A stretch of 64,000 nt of DNA from Thermopolyspora flexuosa (GCF_006716785.1 NZ_VFPQ01000001.1:2542001-2606000); one strand, 5' to 3'; positions 15,472 to 24,689 are shown, counted from the stretch's first letter. Made by a program: numbers and translations. The notes: generated by a model not told the origin, from the letters alone.

Positions 15472-17304
15472 ATGCAGGTGATCGCCACCGCGGGACACGT
15501 CGACCACGGCAAGTCCACGCTCGTGCGCGCGCTCACCGGCGTCGACCCGGACCGGTGGGCCGAGGAGCGGCGCCGGGGCATGACGATCGACCTCGGGTTC
15601 GCCTGGACCGGCCTGCCGTCGGGGGAGCGGGTGGCGTTCGTCGACGTGCCGGGGCACGTGCGGTTCGTCGGCAACATGCTCGCCGGGGTCGGGCCGGTGC
15701 CCGCGGTGATGTTCGTGCTCGCCGCCGACCAGGGCTGGCAGGCCCAGTCCCAGGAGCACTGGGAGGCGATCGAGGCGTTCGGGGTGAGGCACGGGCTGCT
15801 CGTGGTCACCCGCACCGACCTGATGGACCCCGAACCCGCCCTCGCCGAGGCCCGCGAGCACACCACCTGGCCCGCGGTCACCGTCAGCGGCCGCACCGGC
15901 GAGGGGCTGGACCGGCTGCGGCACGCGCTCGACCGGCTCGTCGCCGGCCTGCCGCCGCCGGACGTGCACGCCCCGGTGCGGCTGTGGATCGACCGGGCGT
16001 TCACCATCACCGGCGCGGGAACCGTCGTCACCGGCACCCTCGCCGCGGGCACGCTGCGCGCCGGTGACGTGCTCGACCTCGGCGGCGAGCGGGTGCGGGT
16101 CAAGGCGCTGCAGACCCTCGGCGAGCCGGCCGGCCGGGTCGAGGCGACCGCGCGCGTCGCGGTCAACCTGCGCGGCGTCGACCGCGACCGGGTGGCCCGC
16201 GGCATGACCCTGCTCACCCCCGGCGCCTGGGTGGAGACCGGCACCGTCGACGTACGGCACGGCGCGGGGGAGCGGCCGCCGCGCGAGGCGGTGCTGCACA
16301 TCGGCTCGGCCGCGGTGCCGGTCCGCATCCGGCCGTTCGCGCCGGGCACCGCCCGGCTCACGCTCGCCCGGCCACTGCCGCTGCGGATCGGCGACCGGGC
16401 CCTGCTGCGCTGCCCGGGCCGCCCCATCGCCGGGGTGGTCGTGCTCGACGTGCACCCGCCCGTGCTGCGGCGCGGCGGGGCCGGGCGGCGGCGCGCCGCG
16501 CAGCTCGCCCCCTACGCGGCCGACCCGGACGGGCCGGGCGGGCCGCGGCTGCCGGACGCCGCCACGGTCCTGTCCTGGCGCGGGGTGGCGCGCCGCGCCG
16601 AGCTCGCCGCGAGCGGCTGCGACCTTGCCGGCCTGCAGGCGCCGGGCGCGGACGGCTGGCTCGCCGACCCGGAGCTGTGGGCGTGCCTCGCCGGGAGGCT
16701 CGGCGAGCTCGCCGCGGCCGAGCCCGGGCTGCCGGTCGACGCGGCGCGCGCCGCCCTCGGCCTGCCCTGCCGTGGGCTGGTCGAGGCGCTGGTGCGGGCC
16801 CGGCCGCCGCTGCGCGTGGAGGGCGGCCGCATCGTCGGCACCGGACTGCCCGCGCCGGTCGCCGCCGCGGTCGAGCGGCTGCGCCGCGAGCTCGCCGCCG
16901 CGCCGTACCGGGCGCCGGAGGCGGACGATCTGGCCCGGCTCGGCCTCGACGCCCGGGCGATCGCGCTCGCCGCCCGGGCCGGGCTGCTGCTGCGCCTGCG
17001 CGACGGGGTGGTGCTGCCCGCGGGCGCCGACACCGCGGCCGCGCGGCTGCTGGCCCGGCTGCCCCAGCCGTTCACCGCCGCCGAGGCCCGCACCGCGCTC
17101 GGCACCAGCCGCCGCGTGGTGATCCCGCTGCTGGAGCACCTCGACACCCTCGGCCTCACCCGCCGCCTCGACGACCGCCTCCGCGTCGTCGCCACCCCGG
17201 ACACCTCCGCCGGGGACACGGCCCGGGACCCGGCCGCGGCCGGCGCCGCATCCCGGCGCGGTGCCCCAACGGCTTCCGGGACTGCCCGGCGAAGCCTGCC
17301 CTAG
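15472..17304 (+). CDS. selB: Selenocysteine-specific elongation factor SelB
   Basis: SelB brings Sec-tRNA to UGA codons marked by a SECIS hairpin. The 610-aa protein has the GTPase motifs G1 GHVDHGKST, G3 DVPGHVRFVGNML and the G4-like TRTDLMD. It then has EF-Tu-like barrel domains (ITGAGTVVTGTLAAG) and a C-terminal region (~340-590) of winged-helix character that binds SECIS RNA. The ATG at 15472 directly precedes the GTPase domain. It is probably co-transcribed with selC. selA, selD and any selenoprotein gene are not in the window. Confidence 0.93.
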   Translation: MQVIATAGHVDHGKSTLVRALTGVDPDRWAEERRRGMTIDLGFAWTGLPSGERVAFVDVPGHVRFVGNMLAGVGPVPAVMFVLAADQGWQAQSQEHWEAIEAFGVRHGLLVVTRTDLMDPEPALAEAREHTTWPAVTVSGRTGEGLDRLRHALDRLVAGLPPPDVHAPVRLWIDRAFTITGAGTVVTGTLAAGTLRAGDVLDLGGERVRVKALQTLGEPAGRVEATARVAVNLRGVDRDRVARGMTLLTPGAWVETGTVDVRHGAGERPPREAVLHIGSAAVPVRIRPFAPGTARLTLARPLPLRIGDRALLRCPGRPIAGVVVLDVHPPVLRRGGAGRRRAAQLAPYAADPDGPGGPRLPDAATVLSWRGVARRAELAASGCDLAGLQAPGADGWLADPELWACLAGRLGELAAAEPGLPVDAARAALGLPCRGLVEALVRARPPLRVEGGRIVGTGLPAPVAAAVERLRRELAAAPYRAPEADDLARLGLDARAIALAARAGLLLRLRDGVVLPAGADTAAARLLARLPQPFTAAEARTALGTSRRVVIPLLEHLDTLGLTRRLDDRLRVVATPDTSAGDTARDPAAAGAASRRGAPTASGTARRSLP

Positions 17305-17926
17305 TGCTTGTGTCCGCACGTCAACACGCTCAGAGCGCGCCTTTTCCCAGGGGGCGGCTGGTTTCCCGTGGACAGGACGGCGAGCACCTTACGCGCGAGC
17401 GGGAGAACCGTTTCGAAACCAGCGGCGCTGGGATGCCCCATCGCCGACGGGCCCGGTCACCCCTGACGGTGAGCCGCCCCGGCAGACGTCCATCGGGGCC
17501 AGATCACGGAGCCGGGCGGCGGTCCGGCGACGACGGTACATCCGCGCATCTCCGTGCAGCGGACCGTGGCGAAGGTATACGGCGCGGCGAGCACGCTCTC
17601 TTGGTGTTCACATCCAGCCGGTGGGCCGGCCAGAAGGGAACAGCACTCGTTCGCCCACCGCAGCGACGTCACACGGGGACGCCGAGGACGGGGAGTCCGG
17701 ATGCTCCGGCGGGTAGCACGGCAACCCGGGGTTCTCCGGGTTCAGCCCCGCCGAGCAACGTCTCGACCGTAGGGCCTGCCGGAGCAGGGCAAGGCGAACC
17801 GGAAGCATCGCGCCCGTGCCGGCGCGTCGTTCTCGGAGATCCCGTCGGCTTGCCGGCCTCCGACCGGATGGTCACCGGTGATGCGGCGGTCCCGGTGCTC
17901 CCCGCCGGCGGGCGTGGCCGGGGCCG
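17305..17926. other. Gene-free stretch downstream of selB
   Basis: About 620 bases separate selB from the convergent rraA-like gene. I see no reading frame with a credible ribosome site or family match. A partial copy of the dispersed ~80-bp repeat lies at 17663-17705. Base composition is lower in GC than the flanking genes. Confidence 0.6.
17663..17705 (+). repeat. Partial copy of a dispersed intergenic repeat (copy C)
   Basis: The left part reads GCGACGTCACACGGGGACG and the right part ACGGGGAGTCCGGATGC. These match the two ends of the copy at 24796-24876 (GCGACATGACACGGGGCCG and CGGGGGGCTCCGGATGC) with the middle missing. Confidence 0.4.
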
Positions 17927-18397
17927 TCAGGGGCGGCCGACGAGGATGCCGTCGTCGTCGCTGAACAGCTCCGCGCCGGGATGGAAGGTGACGCCGCCGA
18001 AGGTGACCGGCACGTCGCGTTCCCCGGCGCCGGTCTTGGCGCTCTTGCGCGGGTTGGAGCCGAGCGCCTTGATGCCGAGGTCGAGCCTGCGCAGCGCGGC
18101 CACGTCCCGCACCGCGCCGTTGATCACCACACCGGACCAGCCGTTCGCCACCGCCATGCCGGCGATCACGTCGCCCATGAGCGCGGTGTGCAGCGACCCG
18201 CCGCCGTCGACGACCAGCACCCGGCCCTCGCCCGGCTCCGACAGCACCGACCTGACCAGGGCGTTGTCCTGGAAGCAGCGCACCGTGACGATCCGGCCGC
18301 TGAACGCCGACCGCCCGCCGTACTGGCGCAGCTGCAGGTCACAGGAGTCGAGTTCGTCGCCGCGCTCGTCGTACAGGTCCGCCGTGGAAACGGTCAT
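17927..18397 (-). CDS. RraA-like protein (HMG aldolase / RNase E inhibitor family)
   Basis: This 156-aa protein follows the RraA/MenG-like fold. It has the start [14 protein letters not shown], the loop [23 protein letters not shown], then [36 protein letters not shown]-x(n)-DLGIKALG is the family's signature region. Members are either RNase E regulators or 4-hydroxy-4-methyl-2-oxoglutarate aldolases. The conserved R and D of the aldolase site are both present in the INGAVRDV loop, so either function is possible. The catabolic genes downstream give slight support to an aldolase. Confidence 0.85.
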   Translation of the reverse strand: MTVSTADLYDERGDELDSCDLQLRQYGGRSAFSGRIVTVRCFQDNALVRSVLSEPGEGRVLVVDGGGSLHTALMGDVIAGMAVANGWSGVVINGAVRDVAALRRLDLGIKALGSNPRKSAKTGAGERDVPVTFGGVTFHPGAELFSDDDGILVGRP

Positions 18398-18510
18398 CTC
18401 CGGCCTCCCGTCGACCTCGTCCGTACCACCGCATCATAGGGACGGCGATCACCGGCGGCGTGGAGGGGTGGCCCGGCGGCCTCGCGGTACCGCCGGGCCG
18501 GGACACAGGG

Positions 18511-19434
18511 TCAGCGGTAGCCGGTGACGTCGGCGGGCTTGCCGGCCTGCTCCACCTCCACGATGTACCGCCAGGCGTCGGGACGGCTGCCGTCGAGGTC
18601 GGTGAAGCCGTACACCTGGGCGAGGCCGCCGCTGGAGAGCGACCTGCCGTTCCACCGGTGAACGTCGGGGTCGGCGGCGAGCGCGGCCACGGCGCGGCCG
18701 ACGAAGCGGGGCGTCTCGGAGATGGCGAAGTGGGGCTCGCGCTCCAGGGCGTCCCGCCGGTTGTCCTCGGTGACGCCGACGTGCTCGAGCATGATCTCCG
18801 AGCGCAGCCGGCCCGGGGTGAGGCCCACCGCGGTCGCCCCGTGCTCGGCGACCTCCTTCGACAGGGCGAAGGCCATGCGGTTCACCGACACCTTCGCCAG
18901 GTCGTAGAAGAAGGAGTGCCGGTAGTTCTCCCGGTTGAACTCGGCGGTGCCGTCGGTGACCTCGACCACCAGCCCGCCCGGCCGCCTCAGCAGCAGCGGC
19001 AGCGCGACGTGGTTGGTGATGATGTGGGTGTCGATCGCCGGCCGCAGGATGCGCAGCCCGTTCTCCAGCGAGTGCTCCCACAGCTTCGAGTGCCACTCCC
19101 ACAGCAGCTCGCCGCCCCAGATGTCGTTGACGAGCACGTCGAGCCGCCCCTGCTCCCGCTCGATGCGGTCCACCAGCGCCCGCACCTGGTCCGGCTCGAG
19201 GTGGTCGACCCGGACCGGGATCGCCTCGCCGCCGGCCGCGGCGACCAGCTCGGCGGTCTCCTCGATCGTCTCGGGCCGGTTCATCTCCGAGCGCCCGCCG
19301 CGCCAGGACCGGCCCGTGACGTAGACGGTCGCCCCCGCCGCCCCCAGCTCGATCGCGACGACCCGCCCCGCGCCGCGCGTGGCCCCCGCGACCAGCGCGA
19401 CCCTACCCGCCGGCGGCCTGCCCGAAATCGCCAT
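18511..19434 (-). CDS. Short-chain dehydrogenase/reductase
   Basis: This 307-aa NAD(P)-dependent oxidoreductase has the classical cofactor loop VALVAGATRGAGRVVAIELG (~12-31) and DVLVNDIWGGE in place of the usual NNAG. The active-site segment around SFFYDLAKVSVNRMAF keeps a Tyr-x3-Lys (YDLAK). The C-terminus is longer than in classical SDRs. It is transcribed divergently from the PaaX-type regulator across 140 bases, so the two may share control. The substrate cannot be read from the sequence. Confidence 0.85.
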   Translation of the reverse strand: MAISGRPPAGRVALVAGATRGAGRVVAIELGAAGATVYVTGRSWRGGRSEMNRPETIEETAELVAAAGGEAIPVRVDHLEPDQVRALVDRIEREQGRLDVLVNDIWGGELLWEWHSKLWEHSLENGLRILRPAIDTHIITNHVALPLLLRRPGGLVVEVTDGTAEFNRENYRHSFFYDLAKVSVNRMAFALSKEVAEHGATAVGLTPGRLRSEIMLEHVGVTEDNRRDALEREPHFAISETPRFVGRAVAALAADPDVHRWNGRSLSSGGLAQVYGFTDLDGSRPDAWRYIVEVEQAGKPADVTGYR

Positions 19435-19527
19435 GCGGCGATCCTGGCAGGCGGCACCGACAATTCCGGCCCGCGGCCGCCGCGCCCTGCCGTACCGTCT
19501 CGAACTGGGATATTCGTTGATGTTCTA

Positions 19528-19547
19528 CTAAAATGCGACGGCCGTTA
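19528..19547 (+). promoter_or_regulatory. Probable -10 element and operator ahead of the PaaX-type gene
   Basis: TAAAAT at 19528-19533 is a good -10 hexamer and sits in a locally AT-rich stretch. It is followed at once by CGACGGCCGTTA, whose core GACGGCCGT also occurs at the promoter of the facing operon (24706-24717). A site just downstream of -10 suits autorepression. Confidence 0.5.
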
Positions 19548-19574
19548 GGAAACCGCACAAGGACAGGGGGCCGG

Positions 19575-20489
19575 GTGAGCGAGCGTGGCAGCGGCGCGCC
19601 ACCGCGGGACGCCACCGACCAGGGCGCGCACGCCGCCGCGAACGCCGCATCGGCCGTCGGCGCCGCCGGTGCCGCACCGGCCCCGGCGCCCGCGCTGCGC
19701 CCGCAGGCGCTCATGCTCACCTTCTGCGCCCTCTACATGCTCGACCGATGCCACGCCGTCTACTCCGGCAGCCTCATCGAGGTGCTCGGCCGGGTGGGGG
19801 TGGGCGAGCACACCGCCCGATCCACCCTGTCCCGGATGAGCGCCCGCGGCCTGCTCGAACGGCACCGCTCGGGCAAACGGGTCTACTTCGCGCTCACCGA
19901 CCAGGCCGTCGCCGTGCTGCAGGAGGGCGGCCGCCGGCTCGGCCGGGTGGTGAACCGGGAGTGGGACGGCGCCTGGACGCTGCTCGGCTTCTCGCTGCCC
20001 GAGTCCCGCCGCGCCGACCGGCACCTGTTGCGCAGCCGCCTCGCCTGGGCGGGCTTCGGCCCGCTGCAGAGCGGGCTGTGGATCGCCCCGCACCCGGTGG
20101 ACGTGACCGAGCTGCTCGCCGGGCTCGACGTCGTCGACCACGTCAAGGCGTTCCGCGCGCACACGCTGCCGCCCACCGTGATCGACGAGATGATCAACGA
20201 CGCCTGGGACCTGGAGCGGATCGGCGCCGGGTACCGGGCGTTCCTCGACCGCTGGGCGGCGGCCGGGACCGAGGCGGGCGGCGGCGACCCGCTGTCGGAG
20301 CTGCTGCTGATGTCCGCCGAGTGGCTGCTGCTCATCCGCCAGGACCCCCGCCTGCCGCTGCGGCACCTGCCGCCGGACTGGCCCGCCGTACCGGCCGAGC
20401 GCATGTTCCTCGCCCGCCGCGCGACCCTGATGGAGCGGGCCCGCCCCGTCGTCGACGCGCTGCTCGACCGGCTCCCGCTCGACCACTGA
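19575..20489 (+). CDS. PaaX-family transcriptional regulator
   Basis: This 304-aa protein (GTG start, AGGGGG 4 bases upstream; an in-frame ATG at 19533 lies inside the operator and lacks a ribosome site) has a ~45-residue Ala/Pro-rich leader. A winged-helix domain follows (LIEVLGRVGVGEHTARSTLSRM...GLLERHRSGKRVYFAL), then the PaaX-type central and C-terminal domains (WTLLGFSLPESRRADRHLLR and FGPLQSGLWIAP). PaaX proteins repress aromatic catabolic genes and are released by aryl-CoA thioesters. Its facing operon makes and breaks aryl-CoA-like thioesters, so that operon is the likely target. Confidence 0.88.
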   Translation: MSERGSGAPPRDATDQGAHAAANAASAVGAAGAAPAPAPALRPQALMLTFCALYMLDRCHAVYSGSLIEVLGRVGVGEHTARSTLSRMSARGLLERHRSGKRVYFALTDQAVAVLQEGGRRLGRVVNREWDGAWTLLGFSLPESRRADRHLLRSRLAWAGFGPLQSGLWIAPHPVDVTELLAGLDVVDHVKAFRAHTLPPTVIDEMINDAWDLERIGAGYRAFLDRWAAAGTEAGGGDPLSELLLMSAEWLLLIRQDPRLPLRHLPPDWPAVPAERMFLARRATLMERARPVVDALLDRLPLDH

Positions 20490-20533
20490 CATCGCCCCCG
20501 ACGGGTACGGTGACCCGCGTTCGGGCATGAAAA

Positions 20534-20579
20534 GGCCCCGGCCGCGACCACCCTCCGGGAGACGGTCGCGACCGGGGCC
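20534..20579. terminator. Bidirectional hairpin between convergent genes
   Basis: GGCCCCGGcCGCGACC (20534-20549) pairs with GGTCGCGaCCGGGGCC (20564-20579) around a 14-base loop, with AAAA just before it. It lies between the ends of the PaaX-type gene and the minus-strand MaoC gene and would serve both. Confidence 0.8.
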
Positions 20580-20654
20580 CGGCCCAGGCGAGACGGCTCG
20601 GCGAACCGAGCCCCCGCGGCGCCCCGGCACGGGCGGGACGCCGCGGGCCGCCGC

Positions 20655-21113
20655 TCAGAGGTAGTGCCGGACGATGATCGTGGCCACGCAGGCCGGCTTC
20701 TCGCTGCCCTCCACCTCGAAGGTGAGGGTCAGCTTCATCTGCACGCCGCCGGCGATCTCGGTGACCTCGTCGACCTGGGCGCCGCAGCGCAGCTTGCTGC
20801 CCACCGGCACGGGAGAGGGGAAACGCACCCGGTCGGTGCCGTAGTTGACCCCCATCGAGAAGCCCTCGATCTTGAGGATCTGGGGCAGGAAGTAGGGGGT
20901 CAGCGACAGGGTGAGGTACCCGTGCGCGATCGGGCCGCCGAACGGGCTCTGCTTGGCCCGCTCGGGGTCGACGTGGATCCACTGGTGGTCGCCGGTGGCG
21001 TCGGCGAAGAGGTTCACCCGCTCCTGGGTGATCTCCAGCCACTCGCTGTAGCCGACGTGCTTGCCGGCGAGCTCCTTGACGCCCTCAACGCCGACCGCGG
21101 TGGTGGCTGCCAT
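20655..21113 (-). CDS. MaoC-family (R)-enoyl-CoA hydratase
   Basis: This 152-aa hotdog-fold protein has the MaoC hydratase signature, the catalytic Asp and His, in FADATGDHQWIHVDPERA, followed by SPFGGPIAHGYLTLSL. It would add water to an enoyl-CoA. It is the last gene of a minus-strand operon, 36 bases after the ligase gene. With the ligase, SDR and amidohydrolase it completes a side-chain beta-oxidation set, where its role would be hydration of the cinnamoyl-CoA-like double bond (CouM-like). That substrate is an inference. Confidence 0.9.
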   Translation of the reverse strand: MAATTAVGVEGVKELAGKHVGYSEWLEITQERVNLFADATGDHQWIHVDPERAKQSPFGGPIAHGYLTLSLTPYFLPQILKIEGFSMGVNYGTDRVRFPSPVPVGSKLRCGAQVDEVTEIAGGVQMKLTLTFEVEGSEKPACVATIIVRHYL

Positions 21114-21149
21114 GAACGTTCCTTTCCTTTCCGGGGGACACCTGGACGG

Positions 21150-22823
21150 TCAGCCCGCCTGGGAGCTCTTGGCGCGGTACTCCTCGACGGCCTTGCGCGC
21201 CCAGGTCAGATCGGACTTGCCGGAGGGGCTGCGCCGGATCTCCGGCACGAACACCACCTCGCGGGGCTTCTTGTAGTCGGCGAGGTTTTCGCCGACGTGC
21301 GCACGGATGTCGTCGGCGGTGAGCGTGGCGCCGGGCTTGAGCGCGACCACGGCGACGATCCGCTGCCCGAACCGCTCGTCGGGCATGCCCACCACGTTGG
21401 CGTCGGCGACGTCCGGGTGGGTGACGATGACGTTCTCCACCTCCTCGGCGAAGACCTTCTCGCCACCGGTGTTGATCACCCGGCCCTCCCGGCCGAGCAG
21501 GGTGAGCGTCCCGTCGGCCTCGAGGATCGCCATGTCGCCCGGCACGCAGTACCGCTTGCCGTCGATGTACTTGTAGACCTCGGCGGTCTTGGCCGGGTCA
21601 CCCAGGTAGCCGGAGCCCTCCTGGGCGGGCGCGGCGAGGTAGCCGATCTCGCCGGAGCCGGGCACCACGTCCTTGCCGTCCTTGGTGACCACCCGCGCGC
21701 CGGGGAACAGCACGAACTTGGAGCTCATCTGCTCCTGGCCGCGCCGGGTGAACCCGATGGCGAACGGGCCGCCCTCCGAGGCCGCGATCGTGTCCTGCAG
21801 CACGATGTCCATGTGGTGCAGCAGGCGCTTCTTGACCTCGGGGGTCCAGGCGACACCCACGCTGAAGATCCGCAGCATCGAGCTCATGTCGGCCGGGCTG
21901 CCGGAGGCCTCCGCCGCGTCGAGCGCGTCGGCCAGCGGGCGGGCGAACGCGTCGCCGACCAGGCAGATGTCGGTCACCCGGTACTTGGGGACGAGCTCGA
22001 GGATGTGCTTGGGGTCGTAGGACCGGCTCGGCAGGAAGACCACCGTACCGGAGGCGAGCATCGCGCCGAACGCGCTGTACAGGCCGGCGGCGTGCATGAG
22101 CGGGGGAGCCACCAGCATGATCGGACGGCGCGGGTGCTCGAGGTTCTCGCGCGCGAGCTTGGGCATCTCCGCGAGGTCCTCGGGGACCTCCCGGTCGAGC
22201 AGCTTGAGACCGTTGGTCTCCACCACACCGATCAGCCACTGGTGGTTGTTCCGCACGCCCTTGGGGCGACCGGTGGTGCCGCCGGTGTACAGCAGCCACT
22301 CGTCCTCGCCCGAGCGCTCGATGCGCGGCATCGGCTCGGCCGACGCCACCGCCTCGTGGTAGTCGCGGACGTCGACGCCCTCCCAGCGGGACGGGTCGTC
22401 GCCGGTCACCCCGGACTGGTCGGTGACGAGGCGCAGCATGCGGAGCCCGGGCAGCTCCTTGGCGACCGCGCTCATCCGGTCGTCGAGGGCGGCGTCGAAG
22501 ATCACACCGTCGGCCTTCGCGTCGGTGAGGATCTCCAGCAGCTCACGCTCGCGGTAGCGGTAGTTGAGGTTCACGGGGACGGCCCGCAGCTTCATCAGCG
22601 CGTAGACCGCCTCCATGTACTCGAACCCGTTGTAGAGCGCGATGCACACGCGCGAACCCTGGCCGATGCCGCGATCCGCGAGGTGCTGGGCGAGCCGGGC
22701 CGAGCGCTCGTCGTACTCCTTCCAGGTGAGCGTCCGGTCACGGTGCGCGATCGCGGGCTTGTCGGCCATAACGTCGGCCACGATCTCGAGGAGCGTGGCG
22801 AGGTTCTCGTTGGGGGACGCCAT
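21150..22823 (-). CDS. Acyl-/aryl-CoA synthetase (AMP-binding, ANL family)
   Basis: This 557-aa ligase activates a carboxylic acid through an acyl-adenylate. Motifs visible are the P-loop LLYTGGTTGRPKGV (~170), the A5-like region LQDTIAASEGGP, and INTGGEKVFAEEVENVI with PDERFGQRIVAVVAL. The C-terminal catalytic Lys is in RSPSGKSDLTWARK. The length and the long spacer are like the FadD/CouL class. It lies one base after the amidohydrolase gene. A hydroxycinnamate-type acid is the likely substrate by context; fatty acids cannot be ruled out. Confidence 0.9.
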   Translation of the reverse strand: MASPNENLATLLEIVADVMADKPAIAHRDRTLTWKEYDERSARLAQHLADRGIGQGSRVCIALYNGFEYMEAVYALMKLRAVPVNLNYRYRERELLEILTDAKADGVIFDAALDDRMSAVAKELPGLRMLRLVTDQSGVTGDDPSRWEGVDVRDYHEAVASAEPMPRIERSGEDEWLLYTGGTTGRPKGVRNNHQWLIGVVETNGLKLLDREVPEDLAEMPKLARENLEHPRRPIMLVAPPLMHAAGLYSAFGAMLASGTVVFLPSRSYDPKHILELVPKYRVTDICLVGDAFARPLADALDAAEASGSPADMSSMLRIFSVGVAWTPEVKKRLLHHMDIVLQDTIAASEGGPFAIGFTRRGQEQMSSKFVLFPGARVVTKDGKDVVPGSGEIGYLAAPAQEGSGYLGDPAKTAEVYKYIDGKRYCVPGDMAILEADGTLTLLGREGRVINTGGEKVFAEEVENVIVTHPDVADANVVGMPDERFGQRIVAVVALKPGATLTADDIRAHVGENLADYKKPREVVFVPEIRRSPSGKSDLTWARKAVEEYRAKSSQAG

Positions 22824-22824
22824 C

Positions 22825-23736
22825 TCAGCCCTCTCCTGTCAGGCCGAACAGCCGGGCGGCGTTCTCCTTCAGGATGAGCGGCCGTACGTCGGGCCGAATG
22901 TCGATCTTCTCGAAGTCCGCCAACCAGCGGTCCGGCGTGATCACGGGGTAGTCCGAACCGAACAGTACCTTGCGCTTGAGCAAGGTGTTGGCGTATTGGA
23001 CAAGCAGTGGCGAGAAGTACTTCGGGGACCAACCGGACAGGTCGATGTAGACCTGCGGCTTGTGCAGCGCCACCGACAGCGCCTCCTCCTGCCAGGGGAA
23101 GGAGGGGTGCGCCATGATGATCGGCATGTCGGGGAAGTCGACCGCGACGTCGTCGAGGTACATCGGGTTGGAGTACTTCAGGCGGATGCCGCCCCCGCCC
23201 CGGGTACCGGCGCCCACCCCGGTGTGGCCGGTGTGGAACAGCGCGACGCAGCCGTGCTCGGCGATCACCTCGTACAGCGGGTAGGCCGCGCGGTCGTTGG
23301 GGTAGAACTCCTGCGCGTTCGGGTGGAACTTGAAGCCGCGCACGCCGTACTCGGTGATGAGGCGGCGGGCCCACTCCACGCCGGCCCTGCCGCGCGCCGG
23401 GTCGACGCTGGCGAACGGGATGAGCACGTCGGGGTGCTCGGCCGCGAGCTCGGCGATCTCCTCGTTGCTCGGCTGGTGGTCGTTGTTCGGGTCGCGGATG
23501 TTGTCCACGCCGAACACCACGGCGGCCATCTTCCGCTCACGGTAGTACGCCGCGACCTCGTGGACGGTGGACGCCATGCTCTCGGTCTTGAAGTAGGCGG
23601 CCATGTCCTTGAGGCGCTCCTCGACCTCCGCCTTGCCGCGGCGCACCGAGGCGTGCACGTGGACGTGCACGTCGATCGCGGTGAGCTCCTCGGCGTTCAT
23701 GCGGGCGGCCGTGGTGCCCTTCTCCTCGCCGCTCAC
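22825..23736 (-). CDS. Amidohydrolase-family beta-ketoacyl-CoA (retro-Claisen) hydrolase candidate
   Basis: This 303-aa protein has the metal-dependent amidohydrolase plan: DVHVHVHASV near the N-terminus (HxH), GVRGFKFHPNAQ, ALFHTGHTG, IIMAHPSFPW and the late Asp in LFGSDYPV. This is the ACMSD/TIM-barrel subgroup. In Rhodococcus jostii a homologous enzyme (CouO) splits 4-hydroxyphenyl-beta-ketoacyl-CoA hydrolytically. Here the gene lies between an SDR (4-base overlap) and an acyl-CoA ligase, as that pathway requires. A plain decarboxylase is the main alternative. Confidence 0.85.
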   Translation of the reverse strand: MSGEEKGTTAARMNAEELTAIDVHVHVHASVRRGKAEVEERLKDMAAYFKTESMASTVHEVAAYYRERKMAAVVFGVDNIRDPNNDHQPSNEEIAELAAEHPDVLIPFASVDPARGRAGVEWARRLITEYGVRGFKFHPNAQEFYPNDRAAYPLYEVIAEHGCVALFHTGHTGVGAGTRGGGGIRLKYSNPMYLDDVAVDFPDMPIIMAHPSFPWQEEALSVALHKPQVYIDLSGWSPKYFSPLLVQYANTLLKRKVLFGSDYPVITPDRWLADFEKIDIRPDVRPLILKENAARLFGLTGEG

Positions 23737-24653
23737 TTACCCGCCCCCGGCTTCTGCCCCGGGACCTCCAGCGGCTCGGGACGGTACTCCTGGAGCCGCG
23801 GCGTGAACACCGAGGGGAAGATCTCGGCGATCGCCTCGGCGCTCCAGCCGCCCTCGCGGACGGCGCTGACCACCTCGGACGGGTGGGACCACAGCGCGAT
23901 GCGGTCACCGCCGACGCCGATCGCCTGGCCGGTGACGTGCGCGGCGGCGTCGGAGGCGAGGTAGACGACGAGGCCGGCCGCGTCCTCCGGGGTGCCCAGG
24001 CCGCGGAGCCGGACGTCGCGCGGCACCGGGGCGCCCTTCTCGACCTCCTCGACGAGCTGGCCGAGGCCGGGGATGGTGGCGACCATCCGGGTCAGCGCGG
24101 TGGGGATGATCGCGTTGACCGTGACGTTGGCCTTGGCGCACTCGACCGCCCAGGTACGCGCCATGCCGACGATCGCGGCCTTCGCCGCGGAGTAGGCGGT
24201 CTGGCCGAAGCTGGCCCGCTGGCCCGCGGGGGAGCCGACGAGGATGAGCCGGCCGCCCTCACCCTGCTCGCGGAAGCGGAGGAACGCCGCCCGGCCGCAG
24301 GTGAACGTGCCGCGCAGGTGGGTGCGCAGCACCAGGTCGAAGTCCTCGTCGGTGACGTTGCGCAGCGTGCGGTCGCGCAGCACGCCGGCGTTGGTGACCA
24401 TGATGTCGAGCCGGCCGAACTCGTTCACCGCCCGGTCGACGAGGGCCTGCGCGGTCTCGGTCTCACCGACCGGGCCCACCTCGGCGACGGCCTTGCCGCC
24501 GTTCTTGGTGATCTCAGCGACGGTCTCCTCGGCGACGTCCGCGTCGATGTCGTTCACCACCACGGCCGCACCCGCGGCGGCAAGCGCCTTGGCGTACGCG
24601 CGTCCCAGGCCCCGTCCGGCCCCGGTGACGACCGCCACCTTGTTCTCGAGCAT
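23733..24653 (-). CDS. 3-hydroxyacyl-CoA-type short-chain dehydrogenase
   Basis: This 306-aa SDR is first in the operon. It has VAVVTGAGRGLGRAYAKALA (~6-25), DIMVTNAGVLRD and the catalytic Ser plus Tyr-x3-Lys in LVGSPAGQRASFGQTAYSAAK. The sequence resembles the dehydrogenase domain of multifunctional enzyme type 2, which oxidises (R)-3-hydroxyacyl-CoA made by MaoC hydratases, and that fits the operon. A ~45-residue tail with APREF-like Pro-rich sequence follows the fold. A strong promoter with -35 TTGACG and -10 TAACTT lies just upstream. Confidence 0.9.
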   Translation of the reverse strand: MLENKVAVVTGAGRGLGRAYAKALAAAGAAVVVNDIDADVAEETVAEITKNGGKAVAEVGPVGETETAQALVDRAVNEFGRLDIMVTNAGVLRDRTLRNVTDEDFDLVLRTHLRGTFTCGRAAFLRFREQGEGGRLILVGSPAGQRASFGQTAYSAAKAAIVGMARTWAVECAKANVTVNAIIPTALTRMVATIPGLGQLVEEVEKGAPVPRDVRLRGLGTPEDAAGLVVYLASDAAAHVTGQAIGVGGDRIALWSHPSEVVSAVREGGWSAEAIAEIFPSVFTPRLQEYRPEPLEVPGQKPGAGK

Positions 24654-24689
24654 GCGTCCTTACACCCTTCACTCTCTCGGCTGTCGGCA

